From: FEN-1297 sp964498065
GTDB lineage: Bacteria > Bacteroidota > Ignavibacteria > Ignavibacteriales > Ignavibacteriaceae
Assembly (NCBI GenBank): GCA_964498065.1
Contig: CAZCFZ010000087.1
Coordinates: 1-15,480, forward strand
Length of the DNA stretch: 15,480 bases
Reading direction: 5' to 3'
In this document: piece after piece, positions 1-6,256 of the stretch
Numbering within the stretch: position 1 is the stretch's first letter
Layout: each line of letters begins with the position of its first letter
Notes under the pieces: model-generated
What the model saw: only the letters and a program-made list of their open reading frames with translations
Database searches by the model: none
What the model was told of the DNA's origin: nothing
Made by a program: the position numbers and the translations under genes

Positions 1-154
1 TACGGATGAGGACATCAATGCCCTTGCTTTGTTTGATGGAGTTGTTATTGCAGGTAATAGTAATCATGTAAATGTCAGCCAATCCGGTAATGGAAATAGT
101 TCCATAAATAATGTAACTGGTTCAGGAAACCTGATTAATGTAATTCAACATTAA
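1..154 (+). CDS. Curlin-repeat (CsgA-like) protein, 3' end only
   Basis: The 5' end lies outside the window. The reading frame runs from base 2 to a TAA at 152-154 and gives about 50 residues. The visible C-terminus carries the curlin pattern of short Asn/Gly/Ser/Gln-rich strands: GNSNHVNVSQSGNGNS followed by GSGNLINVIQH. In curli systems such repeats stack into an extracellular amyloid fibre, the major subunit being CsgA. The next gene downstream also has curlin-type repeats and a CsgH-like gene follows, which supports a curli-like locus continuing upstream of the window. A strong hairpin terminator lies 8 bases after the stop. Whether this is a major (CsgA) or minor (CsgB) subunit cannot be decided from the fragment. 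Confidence 0.75.
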   Translation, partial: TDEDINALALFDGVVIAGNSNHVNVSQSGNGNSSINNVTGSGNLINVIQH

Positions 155-162
155 TTTGTAAA

Positions 163-193
163 ATTCAGAGGGAAGAATCTCTTCCCTCTGAAT
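163..193 (+). terminator. Hairpin terminator after the first curlin gene
   Basis: A perfect 14-bp inverted repeat has arms at 163-176 and 180-193, separated by a 3-base loop. It is followed by an AT-rich but not pure-T tract. It begins 8 bases after the stop of the upstream partial gene and lies 61 bases before the next start codon. It probably ends or attenuates transcription of the first curlin gene, setting a high-subunit versus low-subunit ratio. A role in protecting the mRNA 3' end is an alternative. Confidence 0.8.
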
Positions 194-254
194 ATTTATT
201 GAATATGTATGAATTATTTGAACATAAAATGAAAAATTTATCTATGAGGGTATC

Positions 255-845
255 ATGCACAAAATAAAACAACTTATTTTGGCATTAATTATTATGGTTC
301 TAATTCCTCTTTTCATAAAGCAGGGAACCAATATATTTGCTCAGGATATTTCGAGCAGCCTAAGTATTTATCTTACTTTGCAGCAAATGCAAAGCAGTAC
401 ATTATCAGATTTATATTTACCTTCAAATGGGAATTCTGCTTCAATAAATCAAATCGGAAATTCAAATTCAGCTTATATAAATCAGGTAAGTTCAAATTCT
501 GTTTCCAATGGAAATGTAGGGTTAATATATCAGTACTTGCAGAATAACTCTGCAAGCATTAATCAGACTGGAAGTAATAACAAAAGCTACATAGGACAAA
601 AAGGAATTGGTAACCAGGCATCTACCACTGTCAACGGGAATAATAATAATACCGGGATCCTCCAGTTAGGCGATAACAATAATGCTTCACAGGATATTAC
701 CGGGAATTCAAAAGGATATTTGATCCTGCAGATGGGAAATAATAATACATTTTCTCAAATAGGCACCAATGAAACCATAAGCGGTTATAAAATTTACCAG
801 ACAGGCACAGGTATGAATTTAAAAATATTAAACGGCAGGTATTAA
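255..845 (+). CDS. Secreted curlin-repeat protein (CsgA/CsgB-like curli subunit)
   Basis: This 196-residue protein starts with a hydrophobic signal peptide (residues about 6-22) and a likely cleavage site near FAQ/D at 30-31. GAGGG at 246-250 is the ribosome binding site and supports the start. From about residue 58 to 184 it consists of degenerate curlin repeats with the alternation SASINQIGNSNSAYINQ, SASINQTGSNN, GILQLGDNNNAS and YLILQMGNNNTFSQIG. In this family such repeats form stacked beta-strand/turn units of an extracellular functional amyloid. The repeats are less regular than in the fragment upstream. The C-terminus (YKIYQTGTG, then a Lys/Arg-containing tail ending NGRY) departs from the repeat. 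A nucleator (CsgB-like) role is therefore possible, but this is inference. The terminator at 163-193 separates it from the preceding subunit gene. A non-curlin Asn/Gln-rich surface protein is the alternative. Confidence 0.82.
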   Translation: MHKIKQLILALIIMVLIPLFIKQGTNIFAQDISSSLSIYLTLQQMQSSTLSDLYLPSNGNSASINQIGNSNSAYINQVSSNSVSNGNVGLIYQYLQNNSASINQTGSNNKSYIGQKGIGNQASTTVNGNNNNTGILQLGDNNNASQDITGNSKGYLILQMGNNNTFSQIGTNETISGYKIYQTGTGMNLKILNGRY

Positions 846-899
846 GAATATAAATTTATTATTAACAGCAATGGCTTTAATTAGCCGCGACTTATTAAT

Positions 900-1022
900 A
901 TGAGGTTGACCTAAAAGTAAAATTTATGTCAGTCTGAGCGAAGTCGAAGACGAAATATTCGCAAAATTCATGGTTCGACTCCGCTCACCATGAAAGAGAA
1001 ATTAGCTTTCGGTCAGCCTCAT
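900..1022. repeat. Nested palindromic interspersed repeat, copy A
   Basis: This is the main content of the 313-base gap between the curlin gene and the csgH-like gene. Its outer arms are imperfect inverted repeats: TGAGGTTGACC at 901-911 and GGTCAGCCTCA at 1011-1021, with complementarity continuing inward through the AAAG/CTTT and TTAA-rich bases. A second inverted pair lies inside: TGAGCGAAGTCGAA near 935-948 against TTCGACTCCGCTCA near 974-987. CATGGT/ACCATG forms a third, short pair around the latter. The same ~125 bases recur colinearly at 1640-1768. The GAGCGAAGTCGA core resembles dispersed palindromic repeats common in Bacteroidota-related genomes. No coding potential is evident, so a MITE or REP-type element is the likely class. 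Confidence 0.85.
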
Positions 1023-1045
1023 GATTAAAAAACCAGGATGAATTA

Positions 1046-1128
1046 GGGCTTTAGCCCAAATGATTAATAACCACGACTTTTAGGTCGTGGTATACATAAA
1101 GGAACAGAGGACAGAAGGGCTTTAGCCC
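1046..1128. repeat. REP-like cluster: two 12-mers around a hairpin
   Basis: Two identical 12-mers GGGCTTTAGCCC lie at 1046-1057 and 1117-1128, each a short palindrome (GGGCT/AGCCC). Both copies are followed by CAAAT-like sequence shifted by a base (CCCAAATGATTA and CCCAAATAATAT). Between them, ACCACGAC at 1070-1077 pairs perfectly with GTCGTGGT at 1084-1091 over a 6-base loop. The arrangement of short GC-rich palindromes in AT-rich intergenic DNA resembles REP units mobilised by REP-associated tyrosine transposases. No transposase gene is in the window. The cluster ends 30 bases before the csgH-like start, so it may influence that gene's promoter. Confidence 0.7.
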
Positions 1129-1158
1129 AAATAATATAAATGGAAAAATAATATTTAG

Positions 1159-1554
1159 ATGAAACGTTTACTTACAATATTGATATTGTTTTTATTTATC
1201 GGAATTACAAAAGGATTTAGCCGTAACCTTTTTGAATCCGGGCAAAGCAATAGATACAAATGTTCCATCATTACTGTAAAAAATAATTCTCAAATAACCT
1301 TTACCGGGATTTTTAAGAATAATACAAATAAGCTTGTAAAAATAACTTATAAACTAGAAGCCGTTAAAAAAGGAGTTTCCGGAAACTCCAATAATAATCA
1401 ATCCGGTGAAGTTATTGCCAAAGCGAATGGTGAAGTAGTTCTGTCAAAGGTAAGTTTTAATTTATTAAAAAACGATAATTATTCTGTCCGGTTAAAGATA
1501 TTAAAGAATGACTCTGTAATTTCAGAAGATAGTTCAAATTTTACTGCAAATTAA
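1159..1554 (+). CDS. csgH: CsgH-like curli assembly/chaperone protein
   Basis: This 131-residue protein has an N-terminal signal peptide (hydrophobic residues about 4-18) and a mature part of about 110 residues predicted to be beta-rich. The diagnostic stretch is residues 64-98: YKLEAVKKGVSGNSNNNQSG, an acidic/basic turn, then GEVVLSKVSFN. This matches the pattern of CsgH proteins (Y-x-L, G-x-SG-x-S-x(3)-QSG, then VLS). CsgH is a periplasmic beta-sandwich protein that binds CsgA and prevents premature amyloid formation. Its position just after curlin-repeat genes agrees. The Shine-Dalgarno signal is weak and I see no better start. The gene is enclosed by palindromic repeats on both sides. The family call rests on recognising the motif and was not tested by alignment. 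Confidence 0.72.
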   Translation: MKRLLTILILFLFIGITKGFSRNLFESGQSNRYKCSIITVKNNSQITFTGIFKNNTNKLVKITYKLEAVKKGVSGNSNNNQSGEVIAKANGEVVLSKVSFNLLKNDNYSVRLKILKNDSVISEDSSNFTAN

Positions 1555-1599
1555 ATTTATGAAAATAAATATGTTGGAAGTAAGCGAGTGAATTAATAT

Positions 1600-1621
1600 T
1601 TAAACCCTTAAAACGGTTTAA
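1600..1621. repeat. Short inverted repeat downstream of the csgH-like gene
   Basis: TTAAACC at 1600-1606 pairs perfectly with GGTTTAA at 1615-1621 over an 8-base loop, 45 bases after the csgH-like stop. The few T residues that follow (TTCTTTTCTT) allow a weak terminator function. A small dispersed palindrome is equally likely given the neighbouring repeats. Confidence 0.4.
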
Positions 1622-1639
1622 TCAGGTTGTTCTTTTCTT

Positions 1640-1768
1640 ATTAAGAGGGTGACATAAAAGTAAAATTTATGTTAGTCTGAGGGAAGTCGAAGACGGAATA
1701 TACTCAAAATTCATGGTTCGACTCCGCTCACCATGAAAGATAAATTAGTTTTCGGTAAGCCTCTTAAT
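1640..1768. repeat. Nested palindromic interspersed repeat, copy B
   Basis: This second copy of the element at 900-1022 aligns without gaps across about 125 bases with roughly 13 differences by my hand count. Its outer arms are longer: ATTAAGAGG at 1640-1648 is the exact reverse complement of CCTCTTAAT at 1760-1768. The inner block containing TTCGACTCCGCTCACCATG is unchanged. The TTAA at both edges could be a target duplication or simply part of the palindrome. It occupies the centre of the 336-base gap between the csgH-like gene and the propeller lipoprotein gene. Confidence 0.85.
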
Positions 1769-1796
1769 GAGACTATATTGTAGAAATTGAAAACTG

Positions 1797-1812
1797 TCCG
1801 TCAGTTGACGGA
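1797..1812. repeat. Short palindrome TCCGTCA-GT-TGACGGA
   Basis: A perfect 7-bp inverted repeat (1797-1803 with 1806-1812) has a 2-base spacer and sits about 80 bases upstream of the next gene. It could be an operator-like dyad for the propeller lipoprotein gene or another REP-type palindrome. Its GC-richness relative to the surroundings favours the latter. Confidence 0.5.
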
Positions 1813-1890
1813 TAACGGTTTATAGTTGAAGTCTTTTTTACACGATTAACAATGTGAAAACGAATTATAAATATTTAGGAGATCTATTAA

Positions 1891-3402
1891 ATGCGGAAGT
1901 ATGCTGAAATATTAAAGATAATTTTTCCGTTGCTTTTAATATTGTTTTTAAGTTCATGCAAGGAAAATACAGTTGAGCCGGTTACTTACGGCAGCATCCA
2001 GGGTATCGTTTATCAAGCAGACGGTAAAACCCCAGTTGCCGATGCTCAAATTACTACTAACCCTGCGTCGGTTTCAATTGTAACAGATAATACCGGCAAA
2101 TTCACAATTTCCAATGTGCCCACAGGCGATTATACGGTAACGGTATCTAAAACAAATTATAACACAACTACTGTTTCAGTTTCTGTTCAATCCGGAACAA
2201 CAGCCCAGGCAAATATTATACTAAGCTACAGCACTTCCGGTACACCCGGTATGGCTGTCGATCCTTCACCTAAAAATCAGTCCGCGAATCAGCCGGTATC
2301 ATTAAAATTATCATGGCAGCCTCCTGCAAAAAATTTCAGCATAGATACTGTTAAATACAATGTTTATCTTTTTAACTCTGAAAATTCAACACCGCAGAAA
2401 ATAGCAAGCGCAATTACTGATACAACGGTTTCAGTAACAAACTTAAAATTTAATACAACTTATTTCTGGCAGGTAGTTACAAAGGGGAAAGATACAAATT
2501 CAACATATGGTTCTATCTGGAGTTTTACTACTCAATCATTCCCGAACAATCCGTATGTGTTTGCAAGAATAGTGAATGGAAATTACCAGATATTTTCTTC
2601 AGACAGTACAATTGCAAATACTATTCAGTTAACGGATGATAATAATCGTGACTGGTACCCGCGTTTTAATCCTATACATGATCAAATAGCTTTCACTTCA
2701 GATGCTTCAGTTATGCCGCAAATTTATACAATGAATTTAGATGGGACTAATATAAAACAAGTTACAACAACCGGTGTTACCGGTTATGGTAATTATGGAA
2801 TTGGTTTTTGCTGGTCACCAAACGGATCTAATTTACTTTATGCTTACAACGATAAATTATACAAAATAAATTCTGACGGTTCTAATTTAACCTTAATTGC
2901 AACAGCTCCCGCCGGAAGAAATTTCCGTGATTGCAGTTATTCACCAGACGGAAGTAAAATTGTCGTTCTGACAGTAGGATCAAATATTTACGATTCGGAA
3001 ATCTACATGATGAATTCCGACGGAAGTAATATGAGTTTAGTAATAGACAACTCACCCGGAGCTACTTCAAGCCCTTCTTTTTCTGTTGATGGACAAAAAA
3101 TATTATTTACCCATGATATATCAGGATATCAGGATAATTCAGGCAGACAGTTAGACTCTCATATATTTGAATATAATATTTCCACCAAAGATACTGTCGA
3201 TTTATCATATTATAAACCAGACGGAACGAACGATCTCAATCCTAGATATTCACCCAATGGAGCATATGTTATTTTTGACAATGGCTCAAATACCTTAAAC
3301 TCACAAAAAGATATTTGGATTCTTAGTGATAAAGGAATTTTTACGAATGGAACTAACAGACAGAAAATTATATCCAACGGAATTATGCCTGACTGGAAAT
3401 AA
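1891..3402 (+). CDS. Lipoprotein: carboxypeptidase-regulatory-like, FnIII-like and TolB-type beta-propeller domains
   Basis: This protein has 503 residues. A lipoprotein signal ends in the lipobox LSSC with the acylated Cys at 23. Residues about 34-112 form a carboxypeptidase-regulatory-like domain (GSIQGIVYQADGKTPVADAQ, then TDNTGKFTISNVPTGDYTV). Residues about 122-215 look fibronectin-III-like (LSWQPP, TTYFWQVVTKG, WSFTT). From about 222 to the C-terminus there are at least five PD40/WD40-like TolB propeller blades, with motifs such as WSPNGSNLLY, YSPDGSKIVV, YSPNGAYVIF and the recurrent MNSDGSN/MNLDGTN turns. The architecture suggests an outer-membrane-anchored, surface or periplasmic binding scaffold; no catalytic residues are evident. 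AGGAG at 1877-1881, nine bases upstream, supports the start. It looks monocistronic, with no clear terminator. Its ligand or partner cannot be inferred. Confidence 0.85.
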   Translation: MRKYAEILKIIFPLLLILFLSSCKENTVEPVTYGSIQGIVYQADGKTPVADAQITTNPASVSIVTDNTGKFTISNVPTGDYTVTVSKTNYNTTTVSVSVQSGTTAQANIILSYSTSGTPGMAVDPSPKNQSANQPVSLKLSWQPPAKNFSIDTVKYNVYLFNSENSTPQKIASAITDTTVSVTNLKFNTTYFWQVVTKGKDTNSTYGSIWSFTTQSFPNNPYVFARIVNGNYQIFSSDSTIANTIQLTDDNNRDWYPRFNPIHDQIAFTSDASVMPQIYTMNLDGTNIKQVTTTGVTGYGNYGIGFCWSPNGSNLLYAYNDKLYKINSDGSNLTLIATAPAGRNFRDCSYSPDGSKIVVLTVGSNIYDSEIYMMNSDGSNMSLVIDNSPGATSSPSFSVDGQKILFTHDISGYQDNSGRQLDSHIFEYNISTKDTVDLSYYKPDGTNDLNPRYSPNGAYVIFDNGSNTLNSQKDIWILSDKGIFTNGTNRQKIISNGIMPDWK

Positions 3403-3652
3403 AATTATTATTAATTTTGATGATAGGTTCATAAGTCTTTTTAAAATGATGCGTAGATATTTACAGGCCCTTAATAGAACCAACTAATATTAAATAACAA
3501 CTGACCTAATTGAATCATTGATCATCAAGGGAGCAAACTTAATTTATTTTTGTAAAATAAAAACACTTCCAATTTAAAAAACGAATGTTTATTTTAATAC
3601 TTAGTTAAATGATTACCTGTTGAATTATATTTGTTTTTAACGGTTAGCAGAA

Positions 3653-4348
3653 ATGGAAAAAGAATTATTGATCTTCGGCGCGAACGGTGCTTTAGGAAAG
3701 GGAATTGCCAAAACATTTTTAGAGAAGGATTATGATAAGATATATCTTTTTGCCTCTGCGTTTGATAATGCCGATTATAAAAGTGCTGTGAAAGTAATAA
3801 TTAAGGATTTATCGGTTGAAGAGAATGTTGCTGCGGCATTTAAAAATGTAAAAAGCGGAAAAGATAAACTGCTTTTTCTTTATAATGCAATTGGAGGTTA
3901 TTTTGGAGGTAAAACTATTTGGGAAACCGATGTTATAAATTGGGATAATATATTAAAAATTAATTTAAAAACCAGTTTTTTAATTGCAAAATATTTTGCT
4001 AAATTTGTAGCAGAATCTTATGGGGGAGCGATTTGTTTTACGGCAGCTGAAACCGGGATACATGCCGAATCAAAAAAAGCTGCTTACGGTGTTTCAAAAA
4101 GCGCTTTAATTCATTTGGTAAAATCATTGGCGCTGGAAGGGGTAAAAATAAATTTAAGCGTTAATGCAATTGCTCCTTTTATTATTGATACACCTGCTAA
4201 TAGGGAATGGATGACGGATGCCGACTATAATACTTGGACTAAGCCGGAAGAAATCGGCGAGTTGGCTTTAAGCTTATTTAATAATTTTAATTTCGTTACG
4301 GGAAATATAATCGAATTAAAAGAAAGATTTGAAATAAGTAAAAAATAA
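3653..4348 (+). CDS. Short-chain dehydrogenase/reductase, dihydropteridine reductase (QDPR)-like
   Basis: The protein has 231 residues, close to the length of QDPR (about 240). The Rossmann nucleotide-binding loop is GANGALG at 9-15. NAIGG at 78-82 stands where NNAG-type SDRs have their structural motif. The active-site pair is Tyr145 and Lys149 in AAYGVSK. Where most SDRs have the catalytic Ser, 13 residues before the Tyr, this protein has Ala132, as does animal QDPR. The C-terminal segment DTPANREWMTDADYNTW (180-196) closely resembles the QDPR segment DTPMNRKSMPEADFSSW that I recall for the human enzyme. QDPR reduces quinonoid dihydropterin with NADH. Pterin activity here is inference, because bacterial relatives of this subgroup are often only annotated as SDR oxidoreductases. 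No pterin-dependent hydroxylase gene is nearby. The gene appears to stand alone, with 250 bases of AT-rich DNA upstream and a weak Shine-Dalgarno. Confidence 0.78.
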   Translation: MEKELLIFGANGALGKGIAKTFLEKDYDKIYLFASAFDNADYKSAVKVIIKDLSVEENVAAAFKNVKSGKDKLLFLYNAIGGYFGGKTIWETDVINWDNILKINLKTSFLIAKYFAKFVAESYGGAICFTAAETGIHAESKKAAYGVSKSALIHLVKSLALEGVKINLSVNAIAPFIIDTPANREWMTDADYNTWTKPEEIGELALSLFNNFNFVTGNIIELKERFEISKK

Positions 4349-4481
4349 AAGAGGATACAGGGAGTCTCCCAGAAAATATTGTTATCGAGTTTAATTTTTA
4401 ATGTAAACCAGTAAGCAAATATTTAATTAAGAAAAATTTTCTCATTTTGAACATTATATAATCATTAGGAGGTTATGCTAT

Positions 4482-5174
4482 ATGCAAGTACTAGCAGCAT
4501 TCACATCAATTACTGCCCTAATAGCACAGGCTACTAGCGGCACAAGTCCATTAAATTGGTTAGCAGAAAAATATGCCGCCGGTGGTATTTTCATGCACCC
4601 GATCTTAGCCTGCCTGGTTTTAGGTCTGGCTTTTTCCATCGAAAGATTCTGGACTTTATCCAGGGCTAGAGTTAACACCAAAGAATTTCTTGTTAAAGTT
4701 ACAAGAGCACTTGAAAACGGCGGCGTTGAAGAAGCCAAAGAAGTATGTGCAAATACCAGAGGTCCGGTAGCTTCGGTTTTTCATGCAGGCCTTTTGAGGG
4801 CTGATGAAGGTTTGGAAGCCGCTGAAAAAGCTATTATAGCTTACGGCGGAATAGAAATGGGATTCCTTGAAAAGGGGATGATCTGGATTTCTACTTTTAT
4901 TACTCTTGCACCTATGCTCGGATTTACAGGAACAGTTCAAGGTATGATAACGGCATTTGATGCAATTAAAGAAGCGGCTCAGATTTCGCCGGCTATTGTT
5001 GCAAATGGTATTGCAATAGCATTATTAACCACTCTGTTCGGCCTTGTTGTAGCTATGATACTGCAGGTGTTTTATAATTATTTTGTATCAAGAATCGACA
5101 GGCTGGTCGGAGATATGGAAGAAAGTTCCGTGGAACTGATAGATGCCTTGTATGAAATAAGAACTAAAAAATAA
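4482..5174 (+). CDS. exbB: MotA/TolQ/ExbB proton channel family protein
   Basis: This 230-residue inner-membrane protein has three predicted membrane segments, near residues 36-56, 131-151 and 173-198. The long cytoplasmic stretch between the first and second is typical of ExbB/TolQ. The second segment carries LAPMLGFTGTVQGM and the third NGIAIALLTTLFGLVVAM, the two conserved blocks that line the proton pore, including Thr residues at 149/151 and 183/184. With ExbD it forms the pmf-driven motor that energises TonB-dependent outer-membrane transport or related processes. AGGAGG at 4467-4472, nine bases upstream, fixes the start. The adjacent second ATG at 4475 is out of frame. It is the first gene of a three-gene operon with two exbD genes. 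ExbB versus TolQ cannot be separated firmly from sequence alone; the ExbD partners favour ExbB. Confidence 0.9.
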   Translation: MQVLAAFTSITALIAQATSGTSPLNWLAEKYAAGGIFMHPILACLVLGLAFSIERFWTLSRARVNTKEFLVKVTRALENGGVEEAKEVCANTRGPVASVFHAGLLRADEGLEAAEKAIIAYGGIEMGFLEKGMIWISTFITLAPMLGFTGTVQGMITAFDAIKEAAQISPAIVANGIAIALLTTLFGLVVAMILQVFYNYFVSRIDRLVGDMEESSVELIDALYEIRTKK

Positions 5175-5216
5175 TATTTAGTACGAAAATAATTTAAAAT
5201 AAAAGTCAGAAGTAAA

Positions 5217-5744
5217 ATGATAAAGAAGAAAAAAATTGCCGAAGCCTCAATTCCTACAAGTTCAATGGCCGATATTGCATTTTTGCTTTTGTTATTCTTT
5301 CTTGTCGCCACAACTATTGACGTTGATACCGGTATAGGTCTTACCTTACCTGAATATGTAACCGATATTAAAAATGTTAAAGTTCCCAAAGACAGAATGG
5401 CAGCCATCCTGATAAATGAAAACGGAGATGTACTTCTGGACGAGAAGCCGATTCCGATTATTCAAATTAAAAATCAATTAAAGCCGAGAATAATTTCAAA
5501 AATTGACTTGCCGAATGATAAAAAGCTGATCGTTTCGGTTAAAACAGACCGGAAAACAAATTACAATGTATATATTCAGGCATTAGACCAGATTAAACAG
5601 GCATATTTTGAAGTTAGGGATGAGTATTCTTATTCTCATTACGGGAAAAAATACGGAGACCTTGGTTCGGATGAACAAACTGTAGTGAAAGACAAAGTAC
5701 CGATTATTATTTCACTTGCAGAACCTGAATCAATTAAAAAATAA
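5217..5744 (+). CDS. exbD: ExbD/TolR family biopolymer transport protein (first of two)
   Basis: A basic N-terminus (MIKKKKIAEA) is followed by a single membrane segment at about residues 17-34, SMADIAFLLLLFFLVATT. It includes Asp19, the protonatable aspartate conserved in ExbD/TolR. The remaining ~140 residues form the periplasmic domain. At 175 residues it is longer than typical ExbD (about 140), and the excess is in the C-terminal part around EYSYSHYGKKYGDLG. It lies 42 bases after exbB with only a weak Shine-Dalgarno, so coupled translation is possible. It works as a stator/plug partner of ExbB. Confidence 0.88.
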   Translation: MIKKKKIAEASIPTSSMADIAFLLLLFFLVATTIDVDTGIGLTLPEYVTDIKNVKVPKDRMAAILINENGDVLLDEKPIPIIQIKNQLKPRIISKIDLPNDKKLIVSVKTDRKTNYNVYIQALDQIKQAYFEVRDEYSYSHYGKKYGDLGSDEQTVVKDKVPIIISLAEPESIKK

Positions 5745-5760
5745 GTTTGAGGAATAAATA

Positions 5761-6174
5761 ATGAAATTTGAAAAAAGAAGAGCCAATACCAAGCAGGAAA
5801 TCCCTACCGCATCCATGCCGGATATTGTCTTTATGCTTCTGCTTTTCTTTATGGTTACTACTACTCTAAGGGAAGTAGATGTGCATGTTCAATTCACCTT
5901 ACCTTCCGCTAAGGCTATTGAGAAGATTGAAAACAAGAGACTGGTTTCATATATATGGGTTGGAAAGTCAGGCAACATTCAAATAAACGACTCAATAGTA
6001 AAGCTCAAAGATATTGAGCCTATAATGTACGCGAAGAGAAAAGCATTGCCGAATGTTATAGTATCCTTAAGAATCGATAAGAACACGGATATGGGTCAGG
6101 TAACCGATATACAGCAGGAACTTAGAAAAGCATCCTGTTTGCGTATTAATTATTCGACTAATGTGAAATTATAG
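5761..6174 (+). CDS. exbD: ExbD/TolR family biopolymer transport protein (second of two)
   Basis: This 137-residue second ExbD paralogue has N-terminal KKR-type charges and a single membrane helix at about 19-36 with the motif ASMPDIVFMLLLFFMVTTT, including the conserved Asp21. The periplasmic domain has the usual ExbD length. It starts 16 bases after the first exbD with GAGGA at 5749-5753 as ribosome binding site, so the two are cotranscribed. It ends 33 bases before the terminator hairpin. Two different ExbD subunits per ExbB gene are common in Bacteroidota-like genomes and may form mixed dimers inside the ExbB pore. That last point is inference. Confidence 0.88.
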   Translation: MKFEKRRANTKQEIPTASMPDIVFMLLLFFMVTTTLREVDVHVQFTLPSAKAIEKIENKRLVSYIWVGKSGNIQINDSIVKLKDIEPIMYAKRKALPNVIVSLRIDKNTDMGQVTDIQQELRKASCLRINYSTNVKL

Positions 6175-6206
6175 ATAGACAGTAAATATTTTTTATATTA
6201 AATTTC

Positions 6207-6240
6207 AAGGCAGGTTTGTAATTACTAACCTGCCTTTTTT
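6207..6240 (+). terminator. Rho-independent terminator of the exbB-exbD-exbD operon
   Basis: AAGGCAGGTT at 6207-6216 pairs perfectly with AACCTGCCTT at 6227-6236 over a 10-base loop. The run of T to 6240 completes a classical intrinsic terminator, 33 bases after the stop of the second exbD. It separates this operon from the yqeY-like gene, which starts 17 bases later. That gene's promoter must therefore overlap the terminator, or readthrough must serve it. Confidence 0.9.
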
Positions 6241-6256
6241 AATTTATGAGGGATAT

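Noticed and set aside
901..1128. Possible CRISPR array among the repeats near the csgH-like gene
   Set aside because: There are only two copies of any short unit, no regular spacer length and no cas genes; the repeats are palindromic interspersed elements.
3543..3561. 8-bp stem TTTATTTT-TGT-AAAATAAA upstream of the SDR gene
   Set aside because: The stem is A/T only and would be weak; such dyads arise easily in this base composition.
3626..3633. TATATTTG as a Bacteroidota-type TAnnTTTG promoter element before the SDR gene
   Set aside because: It fits the -7 consensus, but no clear TTTG lies 19-21 bases upstream and similar matches are frequent in the surrounding AT-rich DNA.
4457..4462. TATAAT as a -10 promoter box of the exbB operon
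   Set aside because: It lies only 5 bases before the ribosome binding site and has no matching -35 element at proper spacing; in DNA this AT-rich the hexamer is expected by chance.
4478..4940. Two minus-strand open frames opposite exbB
   Set aside because: They are shadows of the exbB coding frame, which has a strong ribosome binding site and conserved pore motifs on the plus strand.
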